From Marinobacter alexandrii (lineage in GTDB: Bacteria; Bacteroidota; Bacteroidia; Cytophagales; Cyclobacteriaceae): a stretch of 64,000 nucleotides of DNA. The stretch lies in the NCBI GenBank assembly GCA_039984955.1, contig JBDWTN010000007.1, forward strand, positions 2,922,501 through 2,986,500, written 5' to 3'. The notes beneath the pieces were generated by a model that made no database searches, was not told the origin of the DNA, and worked only from the letters and a program-made list of their open reading frames with translations. The position numbers were made by a program, and so were the translations under genes. This document shows positions 32,794 through 44,842 of this stretch, piece after piece. How positions within the stretch are numbered: the stretch's first letter is position 1; each line of letters opens with the position of its first letter.

Positions 32794-34551
32794 ATGCTAC
32801 GCACGCACACCTGTGGTGAACTGAGATCAGAACATATTGGACAAACTATTACACTCTGCGGATGGGTGCAAAAGCAACGGGATAAAGGTGGTGTAGTTTG
32901 GATAGATCTCAGAGATAGGTACGGAATTACTCAATTAATTTTTGAAGACGGTGTAACGGATCAGTCTATTATTGATCAAGCAAAAAAAGTAGGACGTGAG
33001 TTTGTAGTGAAGGCCACTGGAGAAGTGGTGGAGCGGTACTCCAAGAATGATAAAATGACCACTGGTGATGTGGAAATCAGGGTAAATAACCTAGAATTAT
33101 TGAATGGATCGAAGGTGCCTCCATTCACGATTGAAGATGAGACCGATGGGGGAGAAGATCTCCGAATGAAGTATCGATATCTGGATATCAGAAGAAATCC
33201 AGTACGGAAAAAACTTCAATTGCGTCATACGATGATGCAAAAAGTAAGAGAGTATTTAAATAAGGAAGCTTTTGTAGAGGTGGAGACGCCTTATTTAATC
33301 AAGTCTACTCCAGAAGGGGCAAGAGATTTTGTTGTTCCATCTCGAATGAATGAGAATGAGTTTTATGCGCTTCCCCAGTCTCCTCAAACTTTTAAGCAGC
33401 TTCTAATGGTTGCTGGCATGGACCGCTACTTTCAGATTGTAAAATGCTTCAGAGACGAAGATTTAAGAGCGGATCGTCAGCCAGAGTTTACACAGATTGA
33501 TTGTGAAATGGCATTTGTAGAGCAAGAGGATGTATTGCAGACTTTTGAGGGAATGACCAAGTTTCTTTACAAGGAAATAGAAGGAATAGTGTTAGATGAT
33601 TTTCAGCGTATTAGCTATGATGATGCTATGGTGAAATATGGGTCTGATAAGCCGGATTTACGTTTTGGAATGGAGTTTTGTGAGTTGAATGATTTGGCAA
33701 AAGACAAGGGGTTTGTTGTGTTTGATAGCGCAGAATTGGTTGTTGGCATCAATGCTGAAGGTTGTGCTGAATACACCAGAAAGCAATTGGATGGTCTGAC
33801 TGATTTTGTCAAGAAACCACAAATAGGAGCTAAGGGTCTGGTTTATGTGAAGTGCAATGAGGATGGAACATTTAAATCGTCTGTAGACAAGTTTTTCGAT
33901 CAGGATGCGCTAAAAGCTTGGGCTGAAAAATTTGGGTCCAAATCAGGTGACTTGATTTTAATTATGGCTGGAGAGGCTAATCAAACACGAAAAGCATTGA
34001 ACGAACTACGTCTTGAAATGGGAGAAAGACTTGGTTTAAGAGATAAGAATAAGGTAGCTGCTGCATGGGTCTTGGACTTCCCATTGCTGGAATGGGATGA
34101 GGAAACTGACAGATACCATGCCATGCATCATCCATTTACAGCACCTAAGCCTGAAGATGTGGAAAAACTAAACTTTGACCCTGGGGCGGTGAGAGCGAAT
34201 GCATATGATATGGTAATCAATGGAGTCGAAGCAGGAGGAGGCTCTATCAGAATCCATGATCGAGACATGCAAGCCAGGATGTTTGAAGTGCTAGGCTTCA
34301 GTAAGGAGGAGGCAGAAGAGCAGTTTGGATTCTTAATGGGTGCTTTTGAATATGGAGCTCCACCACATGGGGGAGTTGCTTTTGGTTTTGATCGATTATG
34401 CGCGATTATGGCTGGAGAGCAGAGTATTAGAGATTTCATTGCCTTTCCGAAAAACAATTCAGGGAGAGATGTGATGATCGATTCACCTTCAACAATTTCA
34501 AAAGAGCAGCTGAGCGAATTGGGAATCAAGCTCGTTAAACCTTCAGAATAG
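32794..34551 (+). CDS. aspS: Aspartyl-tRNA synthetase AspS
   Basis: 585 residues, class II synthetase of the bacterial type. An N-terminal OB-fold anticodon-binding domain ([25 protein letters not shown]...) leads to motif 2 ([25 protein letters not shown]), a GAD insertion domain (about 290-410), and motif 3 ([13 protein letters not shown]). Full length and intact. It charges tRNA-Asp; whether it also charges tRNA-Asn cannot be told. Confidence 0.97.
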   Translation: MLRTHTCGELRSEHIGQTITLCGWVQKQRDKGGVVWIDLRDRYGITQLIFEDGVTDQSIIDQAKKVGREFVVKATGEVVERYSKNDKMTTGDVEIRVNNLELLNGSKVPPFTIEDETDGGEDLRMKYRYLDIRRNPVRKKLQLRHTMMQKVREYLNKEAFVEVETPYLIKSTPEGARDFVVPSRMNENEFYALPQSPQTFKQLLMVAGMDRYFQIVKCFRDEDLRADRQPEFTQIDCEMAFVEQEDVLQTFEGMTKFLYKEIEGIVLDDFQRISYDDAMVKYGSDKPDLRFGMEFCELNDLAKDKGFVVFDSAELVVGINAEGCAEYTRKQLDGLTDFVKKPQIGAKGLVYVKCNEDGTFKSSVDKFFDQDALKAWAEKFGSKSGDLILIMAGEANQTRKALNELRLEMGERLGLRDKNKVAAAWVLDFPLLEWDEETDRYHAMHHPFTAPKPEDVEKLNFDPGAVRANAYDMVINGVEAGGGSIRIHDRDMQARMFEVLGFSKEEAEEQFGFLMGAFEYGAPPHGGVAFGFDRLCAIMAGEQSIRDFIAFPKNNSGRDVMIDSPSTISKEQLSELGIKLVKPSE

Positions 34552-34601
34552 TAGTATTTGGTTTCTTTTTTGTAACTTTTCCAGTTAAATAATCACACCT
34601 G

Positions 34602-35531
34602 ATGACTAAGAAGTTTTTACTTTATTCTGCGCCTTTCTTTTTGCTTTTTGGTGCTCTATCGCTTTTTGAGCCTTGGTTCTACAGAAATTTTTTCGCCAGT
34701 ACTTCGATTGATAGATTAGGTGGCAAGGAGTTTCAAATTATTGCACATAAGGGTGCTTCAGGACTCGCTCCAGAGAATACAATGGCTTCTTTCAAAAAAG
34801 CACTTGAATTAGGTGTTGATCAAATCGAACTGGATGTTCGCCATACAAAAGATGAACAAATTATTGTCTTTCATGATCAACGATTGGATCGTGTAACAAG
34901 GGACTCACTTGGAAACTCTGTCACTGGAGATGTGCATGACTATACTCTGGAAGAATTACAACAATTTGAAGTAGGATCGTGGTTTGATTCTCAGTATCAG
35001 GAAGAAAAAATACCGACGTTAAAAGAAGTATTGGATTTCATAGATGGTCAGACGACAGTTTTGATAGAGATCAAACATATGGACCATCCACATTACCACG
35101 ATTTTGCTGAAAAACTAGTAGAGGTAGTGATGGGTGAAAAGAATGGGGAAGATTGGATTATACTGCAATCTTATGAACCTACCTATCTAGATGAAGTACA
35201 TGAACTAGATCCTTTTATTGAAACCAAAGCACTAATTATTGGAGAAGACTCAGCTCCGTTGATTGCATTCTATATCGAAACACGTATTCATATGGGACGA
35301 GCGAAAGAAAGTAATCGGATGAAAGCCATTAATCCACAATGGGAAACATTATCCCCGAGACGTGTTTTTCAAATGCATGCAAAAGGATATGAGGTACATG
35401 CCTATCCTGTTAATACCCGTGAGGATATGCTGAAAATGTTGAATGCCGGGGTTGATGGGATCATCACAGATTTTCCAAATGTGGCCATTCAGCTTCGAAA
35501 TGAAATTAGGAGGATGGGACAGGAAAAGTAG
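34602..35531 (+). CDS. Glycerophosphodiester phosphodiesterase family protein
   Basis: 309 residues. An N-terminal membrane anchor (about 7-25) is followed by a GDPD TIM barrel: IIAHKGASGLAPENTMASFKKAL (catalytic His and the ENT motif), DQIELDVRHTKDEQIIVFHDQRLDR (Glu-x-Asp metal site and second His), and GVDGIITDFP at the end. It hydrolyses glycerophosphodiesters to glycerol-3-phosphate and alcohol. Its last 26 bases overlap the convergent TPR lipoprotein gene. Confidence 0.9.
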   Translation: MTKKFLLYSAPFFLLFGALSLFEPWFYRNFFASTSIDRLGGKEFQIIAHKGASGLAPENTMASFKKALELGVDQIELDVRHTKDEQIIVFHDQRLDRVTRDSLGNSVTGDVHDYTLEELQQFEVGSWFDSQYQEEKIPTLKEVLDFIDGQTTVLIEIKHMDHPHYHDFAEKLVEVVMGEKNGEDWIILQSYEPTYLDEVHELDPFIETKALIIGEDSAPLIAFYIETRIHMGRAKESNRMKAINPQWETLSPRRVFQMHAKGYEVHAYPVNTREDMLKMLNAGVDGIITDFPNVAIQLRNEIRRMGQEK

Positions 35532-36480
35532 AAGTTAATTCTGCTTCTGCTGCTATGTATCCAAAGGCAAACCAGTTAGGGCTTTCTAATATTTTCAAAA
35601 AAATCTCATTTGCTTTCTCTGTATTTCCTTGCTGTTGATAGTAGTTGCCAATGCCGTACCCAAGTGCTTCATTGATTTCTCCTCCATCTGAAAATGCTTT
35701 TTTTGCCAACACTTCAGGATTTTTTTCGCCCTTAAAAAGGAGAAGTAAGTCTAGGTAAGCGTCATTCTCAATCACTTTCATCTTGCTTGAAATACCTTCC
35801 AATATTTGATCTGCCAATTCTGGATTACCAATTTTCTTATATGTCATATATAACCAATAAGAAGTAGCAGCTAGTAAGTCATTATTCGTACTAAACTCCA
35901 TGCATCTGTTATAAGCAGATAAAGCCTTGTCAAATCTGCCACTTAGGTAATGAGCTAATCCATAGTGGTACCAAATGTTGAATTTATCATTTCCGACAGG
36001 TTTATTGAGCTTGTTGGGAATACCATCTGGTTCAGTTCTATTTTCTGCATTTAGGCTATAGAATGCAGCCATCTCAAAATCTTCAATGGCTTTTTCAAAT
36101 TGCCTGGTTGTAATATATCGATGACCTCTATGCCGCCTAAGTCTGTAAGAAGAGGGGAATTTTTCTATTGCAGAGGAGTAGACATCAATCGCTTCAAAAT
36201 ATTTACCCAAGTATGCAAATCTTCGACCATACCATATAATCAATTCAAGACTATCTGGATTCACGTCCAGATAGCCTCGTGCCTCTTTTAGGTTTTTCTC
36301 GTAGCTTTCTTTTTCCTGAGCAGTCAATTGGATTTCTGGGAGTTCTTCACCCAATAGACTATAAACTTTTGTTTCATCTCGAGGAGTCATCACTTCTGCA
36401 GATTGAGTATCCACTCGACTTCCGCCTTGCTGACAACCCAATAAGATTATTGGGAGAATGAGTAATGCCTTCTGTTTCAT
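35506..36480 (-). CDS. TPR-repeat lipoprotein
   Basis: 324 residues with a lipobox LLGC (Cys16) and a helical body of tetratricopeptide-like repeats: LIIWYGRRFAYLGKYFEAIDVYSSAIEKFP, YRLRRHRGHRYITTRQFEKAIEDFEMAA, IWYHYGLAHYLSGRFDKALSAYNRCMEF and GYGIGNYYQQQGNTEKANEIFLKIL. TPR lipoproteins act as scaffolds at the membrane. Its start abuts the amidohydrolase stop with no spacer, so the two are cotranscribed and perhaps functionally linked. Confidence 0.82.
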   Translation of the reverse strand: MKQKALLILPIILLGCQQGGSRVDTQSAEVMTPRDETKVYSLLGEELPEIQLTAQEKESYEKNLKEARGYLDVNPDSLELIIWYGRRFAYLGKYFEAIDVYSSAIEKFPSSYRLRRHRGHRYITTRQFEKAIEDFEMAAFYSLNAENRTEPDGIPNKLNKPVGNDKFNIWYHYGLAHYLSGRFDKALSAYNRCMEFSTNNDLLAATSYWLYMTYKKIGNPELADQILEGISSKMKVIENDAYLDLLLLFKGEKNPEVLAKKAFSDGGEINEALGYGIGNYYQQQGNTEKANEIFLKILESPNWFAFGYIAAEAELTSTFPVPSS

Positions 36481-38127
36481 TTATTCTTTCCAGTTTGGAT
36501 ATCCAGGTTGCTTTAGTTCTTCTCCGTTTTTCGATTCTTTCACCATTTCACGAACATCTTTTAGCAGTTCTTTAGCATCATAAACTATACCATCTTTAAC
36601 GGTGTACTTCACTCCACCAACCCGAGTTACTTCATTGTCCTCTGTTAGCTTAATAGCTCCAGTTCCGTAAAGAACTTTAAGGTTGGCCAAAGGATTTTCT
36701 TCAACAATGACCAAGTCAGCCATTTTACCAACTTCAATTGTTCCTATTTCTTTCTCCATACCTAAGGCTTGCGCTCCCATTAATGTAGCGGATCGAATGA
36801 CTTCCAAAGGATGAAAGCCTGCTTCCCTTAGTAGCTCCATTTCACGGATATAAGCGAAACCATATAATTGGAAGATGAACCCAGAGTCAGAGCCTGTCGT
36901 CACACGCCCACCTCTGTTCTTGTATTCATTTACGAAAGTCATCCACAGCTTATAGTTTTCTTTCCATGCCACTTCTTCTTCTGTACCCCAAAAGTGCCAA
37001 TATGACCCATGTGACACCTTACTTGGTTGATAAAACTTCCATAGAGAAGGTAGTGTGTAATCGTTATGCCAATCAGCATTTCTAGAACGCATGAGATCTC
37101 TGCTGGCTTCATAGATATTGAATGTGGGATCCAGCGTGAAGTCCAATTCCAGCAATCTATTCATTACGGCATTCCACTTCTCTGAGTAAGGTTCTGCTGC
37201 CTGCTTCCAAAGTCTTCCAGCTTCACCAAACCGATCTTGTTCATTCTGATAATTATACCCTACTGGGTAATCTTGAACGATACGATCATCAAAAAGAGCC
37301 TCGGGCAATCCATACCAATGCTCCATAGTAGTTAATCCTGCTTCTGCGGAGTTGAGCACGTTCCACCATCCTACATTAAGCTGAGCATGATGACATGCTG
37401 ACTTCAATCCAAGTCTTTTATTCTCTTGTAAGGCAGCTTCCATGACTTCAGGAGATGCTCCAAAAAACTTAATCCCATCGGCACCTCTGCGATAATTCGC
37501 TCTTACCCAAGAGATTGCTTCTGCCGCATTAGTTATTGGACCTTTCAGCACTTCAGTTCCAGTAGATCGTTCACCGGGAAGGTTTTTTACTATTTCCACT
37601 TTCTCAAGATTCTGTCCAAAGGAAGTGTATGCTAAAATTCGAGGTGCAGTTATTTCATTTTTTACGCTTCTGTTTTTGTGTCTCAGAACCCAATCCAGCC
37701 CATTTCCGGCTGAAGGATCTCGAATGGTAGTGATACCATGTGCCAGCCATAGTTTGAATACATATTCAGCAGGTGTGCCTTGACTTGTACCACCTATGTG
37801 ACCATGCATATCTACAAATCCAGGAAGTACAAACATCCCCTCTGCATCAATCTCTATTCCATTTCCTTCCAGCTTTGGTCGTCTTTCAGAACTGATTTCT
37901 ACTCCAGGGTAACCGACAACCTGAACCTTCGTTATTTTATTTTTTTCTATCACAATATCTACCGGACCAATAGGAGGAGCTCCATTTCCATTAATCATGG
38001 TAGCTCCTCTAATGATGGTCATATCATAAGGACCCTCGCCGTTCGTTCTAGATGGAGCAGAAGTTATTTGCGCATTTGCTAAATGCAGGATAGAAAGTGT
38101 TAAAAAAGAAAGAATGAATTTTTTCAT
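36481..38127 (-). CDS. Exported amidohydrolase family protein
   Basis: 548 residues with a signal peptide (1-19, ending ANA). Metal-dependent hydrolase barrel: GMFVLPGFVDMHGHIGG (HxH), a His in KSACHHAQLNVG, and RVTTGSDSGFIFQ with the catalytic Asp. The closing segment IGTIEVGKMADLVIVEENPLANL is typical of amidohydrolases. The substrate is unknown; secreted members of this type include prolidase-like and cyclic-imide enzymes. It forms a unit with the TPR lipoprotein downstream and is divergent from the thioredoxin-like gene. Confidence 0.87.
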   Translation of the reverse strand: MKKFILSFLTLSILHLANAQITSAPSRTNGEGPYDMTIIRGATMINGNGAPPIGPVDIVIEKNKITKVQVVGYPGVEISSERRPKLEGNGIEIDAEGMFVLPGFVDMHGHIGGTSQGTPAEYVFKLWLAHGITTIRDPSAGNGLDWVLRHKNRSVKNEITAPRILAYTSFGQNLEKVEIVKNLPGERSTGTEVLKGPITNAAEAISWVRANYRRGADGIKFFGASPEVMEAALQENKRLGLKSACHHAQLNVGWWNVLNSAEAGLTTMEHWYGLPEALFDDRIVQDYPVGYNYQNEQDRFGEAGRLWKQAAEPYSEKWNAVMNRLLELDFTLDPTFNIYEASRDLMRSRNADWHNDYTLPSLWKFYQPSKVSHGSYWHFWGTEEEVAWKENYKLWMTFVNEYKNRGGRVTTGSDSGFIFQLYGFAYIREMELLREAGFHPLEVIRSATLMGAQALGMEKEIGTIEVGKMADLVIVEENPLANLKVLYGTGAIKLTEDNEVTRVGGVKYTVKDGIVYDAKELLKDVREMVKESKNGEELKQPGYPNWKE

Positions 38128-38182
38128 ATATAGTCTTGTATTATCTTAATAGCTCAGATTTAAAAATAATCAATTCATAAGT

Positions 38183-38740
38183 ATGGCTGCAGCAGAATCG
38201 AATATGATGCCTTTAGGAACAGTGGCGCCTGATTTTGATCTTTTAGATGTTATTTCAGGAGAAAATAAAACACTGGAAGACGTAAAATCGGAGTACGGAC
38301 TAGTTGTGATGTTTATATGCGCACATTGTCCTTTCGTGAAAAATATTGAAGAAGAAATTGCAGTAGTTGCCCGACAATATATGGATCTTAAAGTTGGGTT
38401 TGTTGCCATCTCTTCAAATGATGCGAATGCCTATCCAGAAGATGGTCCAGACGGACTCAAAGCTCAGGCAGAAGAATTTGAGTTCTCCTTTCCTTACCTG
38501 TATGATGAATCACAAGAAGTAGCTAAAGCCTATCAGGCCGCATGCACTCCTGATTTCTTCCTGTTTGATGAAGAGCTTAAATGTATTTACCGAGGAAGAT
38601 TTGATGCAAGCACACCAGGAAACCCCGAGCCTGTAACGGGAGATGATTTGGTTGATGCACTTGAAGCCCATTTGGAGGATGATCCAATTATAGAGGATCA
38701 GAAACCAAGTATTGGGTGTAGCATTAAGTGGAAAAGCTAA
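38183..38740 (+). CDS. Thioredoxin-fold (AhpC/TSA-like) protein
   Basis: 185 residues of the peroxiredoxin/thioredoxin-like family: LGTVAPDFDLLDVISGENKTLEDV, MFICAHCPFVKNIE with a CAHC site (C-x2-C), GFVAISSNDANAYPEDGPDGL, and the cis-Pro motif AACTPDFFLFD. The pattern is that of cytosolic thioredoxin-like proteins often labelled AhpC/TSA; the CAHC pair suggests a disulfide-exchange rather than peroxidase role. It overlaps the convergent monooxygenase gene by 4 bases. Confidence 0.85.
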   Translation: MAAAESNMMPLGTVAPDFDLLDVISGENKTLEDVKSEYGLVVMFICAHCPFVKNIEEEIAVVARQYMDLKVGFVAISSNDANAYPEDGPDGLKAQAEEFEFSFPYLYDESQEVAKAYQAACTPDFFLFDEELKCIYRGRFDASTPGNPEPVTGDDLVDALEAHLEDDPIIEDQKPSIGCSIKWKS

Positions 38741-39705
38741 TATTTCTTTAGTAAATCCGACTGTTCTTGCAATGCACCTCTAAATTCTTTCTTTAATCGA
38801 CTGACAAGTTCGTTTATACTTGGTGTATCGTAAATTTTGGTGACACCCTGTCCAGCAGACCAAATAGTTTTCCAGGCTTTCGCTTCATCATTCGCTGACA
38901 ACTCTTCTCCAAAATCAACTTTTGCGGACTGCTTCCACATTTCTTCACTGATACCCATTGCTTCCAAGCTCGGTTTTAGGAAGTTGGCGTGTACTCCTGA
39001 TACCGCCGCTGTGTATACAATATCCGAGGCTCCTGCCTCTATTATCATTTTACGATACTCTTCGGGTGCTTTACTTTCTTTCGTATTGATGAATCTGGTA
39101 CCCATGTAAGCCAAATCAGCCTCCATTTGCATGGCTGAAGCAATATCGCGTCCGGTCGAAATGCAGCCAGATAGCAAGATGGTTTTATTGAAGAACTTAC
39201 GGATTTCTCCAACAAACGACATAGGATTTAATGTGCCCGCATGACCGCCGGCACCAGCACATACGAGGATAAGTCCGTCAACTCCCGCATCTGCAGCCTT
39301 TTCAGCATGACGTTTCATAATAACATCATGGAATACCAGGCCACCATAGCTATGAACGGCATCTACTAGCTGAGTAACTGCTCCGAGTGATGTAATTATC
39401 AGCGGCACTTTATGCTTTACCACAATTTCCAAATCCGCCTCCAGACGCGGGTTTGTTTTATGAACTATAAGATTTACTCCAAAAGGCGCTGCTTTTTTCC
39501 CTGTTTCCTCTTCCCATTTTGCCAACTCTTCTTTAATCTCAACAACCCATTCCTCAAAACCTTCTGTCGAACGATTGTTAAGTGCAGGGAATGTACCAAC
39601 TATCCCGCTTTTACAACATTCAATGACCATCTCAGGTCCAGAAATAAGAAACATGGGTGCCGCTACAATGGGAAGGGATAAGTCAGAGATGAATGATGCT
39701 TTCAT
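38737..39705 (-). CDS. Nitronate monooxygenase (2-nitropropane dioxygenase family)
   Basis: 322 residues of an FMN-binding TIM barrel: LPIVAAPMFLISGPEMVIECCKSGIVGTFPALN at the start, GVNLIVHK, GVDGLILVCAGAGGHAG (FMN phosphate and the family GGHxG motif) and ADLAYMGTRFI. It oxidises alkyl nitronates or a related substrate. Monocistronic. Confidence 0.88.
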   Translation of the reverse strand: MKASFISDLSLPIVAAPMFLISGPEMVIECCKSGIVGTFPALNNRSTEGFEEWVVEIKEELAKWEEETGKKAAPFGVNLIVHKTNPRLEADLEIVVKHKVPLIITSLGAVTQLVDAVHSYGGLVFHDVIMKRHAEKAADAGVDGLILVCAGAGGHAGTLNPMSFVGEIRKFFNKTILLSGCISTGRDIASAMQMEADLAYMGTRFINTKESKAPEEYRKMIIEAGASDIVYTAAVSGVHANFLKPSLEAMGISEEMWKQSAKVDFGEELSANDEAKAWKTIWSAGQGVTKIYDTPSINELVSRLKKEFRGALQEQSDLLKKY

Positions 39706-39814
39706 GTTTATATTGATTTGATTATTCAGTTGAGAAAGTCGACAAATTACACTGCTCTAGTATTCATTGCAAACTTCTTTTGTATTGCATCTCGTGAAGC
39801 AAAAGCATAAAGTT

Positions 39815-40354
39815 CTAACCTTTCTTAATTGATTCTCTTACTAATTGAATACGTTTTTCGATTGATGTGTCTCCAGTAATCTTCAGCGTTTTACAGGTTA
39901 ACTTTTTGATCCAGTCTTGATGCTGTTTGATACTTCTACCATCAAAACTGGGATCGTCATATTTTCTAGCCCATTCCAAGAATGCTTGTGAATTATCGGC
40001 AATTGTATGATCGTTAATAAGCTGATCCCCGTATCGTTCTTGTTCTCTTTTTGATAACCTCCTCATCCTTACTTCTGAAGGAATCAATAGGAAAATAGCA
40101 AGATCGAATGCACTAACCCAATAATCTCCCCATGTTACAAGCGAGCCACTTACAATAACGTTTACATTTTTTTGAAAATCTAGCTGTAATGTGTTACTCC
40201 TTTCTGACAAAGGTATCTTTTCCTGAAAAGGAGGATTTGTTTTTCTCCAGTAATATTCATCAGCATCCAGATGAACATAATTTAGCTTATCAGCCAATTC
40301 ATTGGCGAGTGTAGTAGTGCCTGATCCAGAAGCACCAAAAATATGAATCTTCAT
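39815..40354 (-). CDS. P-loop nucleotide kinase-like protein
   Basis: 179 residues with an N-terminal P-loop GASGSGTTT (residues 7-15) and an adenylate/shikimate kinase-like layout: LNYVHLDADEYYW, VIVSGSLVTWGDYW, and LIPSEVRMRRLSKREQERYG as the lid region. It resembles FlaR/'topology modulation' proteins and small AAA kinases whose substrates are unknown. Stand-alone gene. Confidence 0.75.
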   Translation of the reverse strand: MKIHIFGASGSGTTTLANELADKLNYVHLDADEYYWRKTNPPFQEKIPLSERSNTLQLDFQKNVNVIVSGSLVTWGDYWVSAFDLAIFLLIPSEVRMRRLSKREQERYGDQLINDHTIADNSQAFLEWARKYDDPSFDGRSIKQHQDWIKKLTCKTLKITGDTSIEKRIQLVRESIKKG

Positions 40355-40519
40355 AAGGTTTTCTTGCTATTCACACTCTCCTAATTGATTGTAATACTTT
40401 CTTAATTCTCCAAGTATCAATAAAGTTTGTCAATTTACTGTCATAATAAGTACGAGTTAGGAAATGCGTCATTTTATAGTCCATTGTTGATTATGTAAAT
40501 TGCGCATCCATTTCATGCC

Positions 40520-41335
40520 ATGAGTATACACGGAAAGATCAAATTAATCACTACGCACCAGCTTCAGGAAATGAAAGCGAAAGGTGAGAAAATTTCTATG
40601 CTAACAGCCTATGATTACTCTATGGCTAAGATCATTGATCAGGCTGGAGTTGATGTAATACTGGTAGGTGATAGTGCTTCCAATGTGATGGCAGGAAACG
40701 AAACAACCTTACCCATTACACTGGATCATATGATATGGCACGCTACTTCGGTTGTAAAGGCTGTAAACCGGGCATTGGTTGTTGTAGATGTTCCTTTTGG
40801 AAGCTATCAAGGCAACTCTTCTGAAGCACTTCGTTCATGTATTAGAATTATGAAGGAAGCAGGAGGACATGCTGTGAAAATGGAAGGTGGCATTGAAATA
40901 AAAGAGAGTGTAACACGTGTTTTGTCAGCCGGTATTCCGGTAATGGGACACTTAGGACTGACCCCTCAGTCCATCTATAAATTCGGAACGTATACTGTAC
41001 GTGCAAAAGAAGAGGAAGAAGCTCAGAAGCTCATTGAAGATGCAAAAGCATTGGAAGAATTAGGCTGTTTTGCTATAGTGTTAGAGAAAATACCATCTCA
41101 ATTAGCGAAGAAAGTTTCAGAATCAATCACTATTCCTACGATAGGAATAGGTGCAGGACCAGATACGGATGGTCAGGTTCTTGTCGTACATGATATGTTA
41201 GGTATTACCCAAGACTTCAAACCTCGCTTTCTTCGGCAGTATGCCGACCTTAATCAGGTGATGAAAGAGGCATTCGAAAATTATGTTTCCGACATTAAAT
41301 CCCAAAAATTCCCCAACGAAAAAGAATCTTATTAA
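40520..41335 (+). CDS. panB: 3-methyl-2-oxobutanoate hydroxymethyltransferase PanB
   Basis: 271 residues. Motifs: [48 protein letters not shown] with the Mg-binding aspartates, [32 protein letters not shown], and [22 protein letters not shown]. It adds a hydroxymethyl group from methylene-THF to 2-oxoisovalerate for pantothenate and CoA synthesis. No other pan gene is adjacent. Confidence 0.96.
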   Translation: MSIHGKIKLITTHQLQEMKAKGEKISMLTAYDYSMAKIIDQAGVDVILVGDSASNVMAGNETTLPITLDHMIWHATSVVKAVNRALVVVDVPFGSYQGNSSEALRSCIRIMKEAGGHAVKMEGGIEIKESVTRVLSAGIPVMGHLGLTPQSIYKFGTYTVRAKEEEEAQKLIEDAKALEELGCFAIVLEKIPSQLAKKVSESITIPTIGIGAGPDTDGQVLVVHDMLGITQDFKPRFLRQYADLNQVMKEAFENYVSDIKSQKFPNEKESY

Positions 41336-41400
41336 CAGGGTACCGCTGATGAAATCATCACAATAGAATTAAAAAATCAAATAACCGAAAACGATACTGA

Positions 41401-43623
<2,223 letters not shown>

Positions 43624-43644
43624 TTAGAATTTTAAAATAATTAT

Positions 43645-43676
43645 AAGCTCATCGACTTAGGTTGATGAGCTTTTTA
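43645..43676 (+). terminator. Rho-independent terminator of icd, overlapping the next gene's 3' end
   Basis: About 12-bp stem AAGCTCATCGAC / GTTGATGAGCTT (one G-T pair) with a 4-base loop, then T residues, 21 bases after the icd stop. The stem also contains the last codons and stop of the convergent gene at 43649. Confidence 0.85.
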
Positions 43677-44065
43677 CTTCTTTTTCTTCCTATCGAAAAA
43701 CTTGATTCGTAACCTCTCAAATCTCCATGCATATCAAATATATAGGTAGTTTGAATTTTTCTTTTGCCTAGCTGTACAGTATTTGAAAGTGAGGTACCAA
43801 GTAATAGGTCATTCATCTCTGACACATTTCCTATGGAGCAGGCGGTTAAATTAATCTGTTGGGCAGTAATCCATAACTGGTCATTTTGTTGATTTAAAAC
43901 GGATCGATTTGGAAGATTTAGTTGCAATGGATATAGATTTCGAGTTGAAAATCGGTCCATTTTTAAATTCAGTGATTGATTTTCAAATGTATTCTGAGGT
44001 GTGAATGTCGTCTGAGCATTTAGTATTCCTGCAAAAAGTAAAAAGATTATGGATAAGTACTTCAT
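43649..44065 (-). CDS. Small exported hypothetical protein
   Basis: 138 residues. A signal peptide (1-17, ending LNAQ) is followed by a beta-rich region (FTPQNTFENQSLNLKMDRFSTRNLYPLQL) and a basic C-terminus (GRKRSKKLINLSR). No family recognised. Its final six codons are encoded by the icd terminator stem. It is probably a real gene because the signal peptide is clear, but function is unknown. Confidence 0.55.
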   Translation of the reverse strand: MKYLSIIFLLFAGILNAQTTFTPQNTFENQSLNLKMDRFSTRNLYPLQLNLPNRSVLNQQNDQLWITAQQINLTACSIGNVSEMNDLLLGTSLSNTVQLGKRKIQTTYIFDMHGDLRGYESSFSIGRKRSKKLINLSR

Positions 44066-44140
44066 AGAGGTTAGTTTTTAATAAAAACGGTTAAATGCCT
44101 CTTGTTGTTCGCATACAGAAGCCAGTCTATAGCATAATGA

Positions 44141-44839
44141 TCATTCTTCACCAATTTCATCTGTCATTTTTTCTAGATCTTTAATAAGACCGAATAGAAC
44201 TAAAGTGTCTTTTTCTTGAAATTCTGTATTTCCAGAAATAGGACCAATGACTTTTGGCTGACTAATTTCTTTTCCGATAAGGTTTTTCCTACTTTCAGGA
44301 CGGATAATTGTGACGAGAGATAAATTCCATTTAGAAACTAGGTCTACCTCACTTACCTTCTTTTCAAGAAACGATGTGGGAACTTTAAATTCAGCAATCT
44401 CATATTTTTCATCAAGGAAGTAAGATTTTATTTCTCCTGTGATAGTTAATTTATGCGCAAACTGTTCTGCGTACTCAGCTTCAGGGTTGACAGTTTCTTC
44501 AATGTCCATTGCCTCAAAAATTGTTCGATGAATATCAGAAGTAGCCCTTGCCACTATTCTACAAGTGGGGACACGTTTCTTAAATAATGCAGCTGTAGTG
44601 ATGGCTGCATTAGCATCTTGACCTATTGCAATAACGACTGCTTCTGTATCATCTAATGGCAAATCATTGACAGCAAGCTCACTGGTGCTATCCATTTTTA
44701 AGGTATGAGTAAGCTTCTCTTTGTGGGAGTTAATTAAGGATTCATTATGATCAACTCCTATCACATCGTGACCATCTTCAGCAAGTTTTAATGCCAACGT
44801 GGATCCGAAATTTCCTAAACCTACTACAATAAATTTCAT
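44141..44839 (-). CDS. ktrA: Potassium uptake regulatory subunit KtrA (TrkA-type RCK protein)
   Basis: 232 residues: RCK_N Rossmann domain starting MKFIVVGLGNFGSTLALKLAEDGHDVIGVDHN (GxGxxG and the acidic end of beta 2), and a TrkA_C domain from about 150 (EIAEFKVPTSFLEKKVSEVDLVSKWNLSLVTIIRP). It binds nucleotides and gates the membrane subunit encoded 3 bases upstream on the same strand. Confidence 0.88.
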   Translation of the reverse strand: MKFIVVGLGNFGSTLALKLAEDGHDVIGVDHNESLINSHKEKLTHTLKMDSTSELAVNDLPLDDTEAVVIAIGQDANAAITTAALFKKRVPTCRIVARATSDIHRTIFEAMDIEETVNPEAEYAEQFAHKLTITGEIKSYFLDEKYEIAEFKVPTSFLEKKVSEVDLVSKWNLSLVTIIRPESRKNLIGKEISQPKVIGPISGNTEFQEKDTLVLFGLIKDLEKMTDEIGEE

Positions 44840-44842
44840 ATG

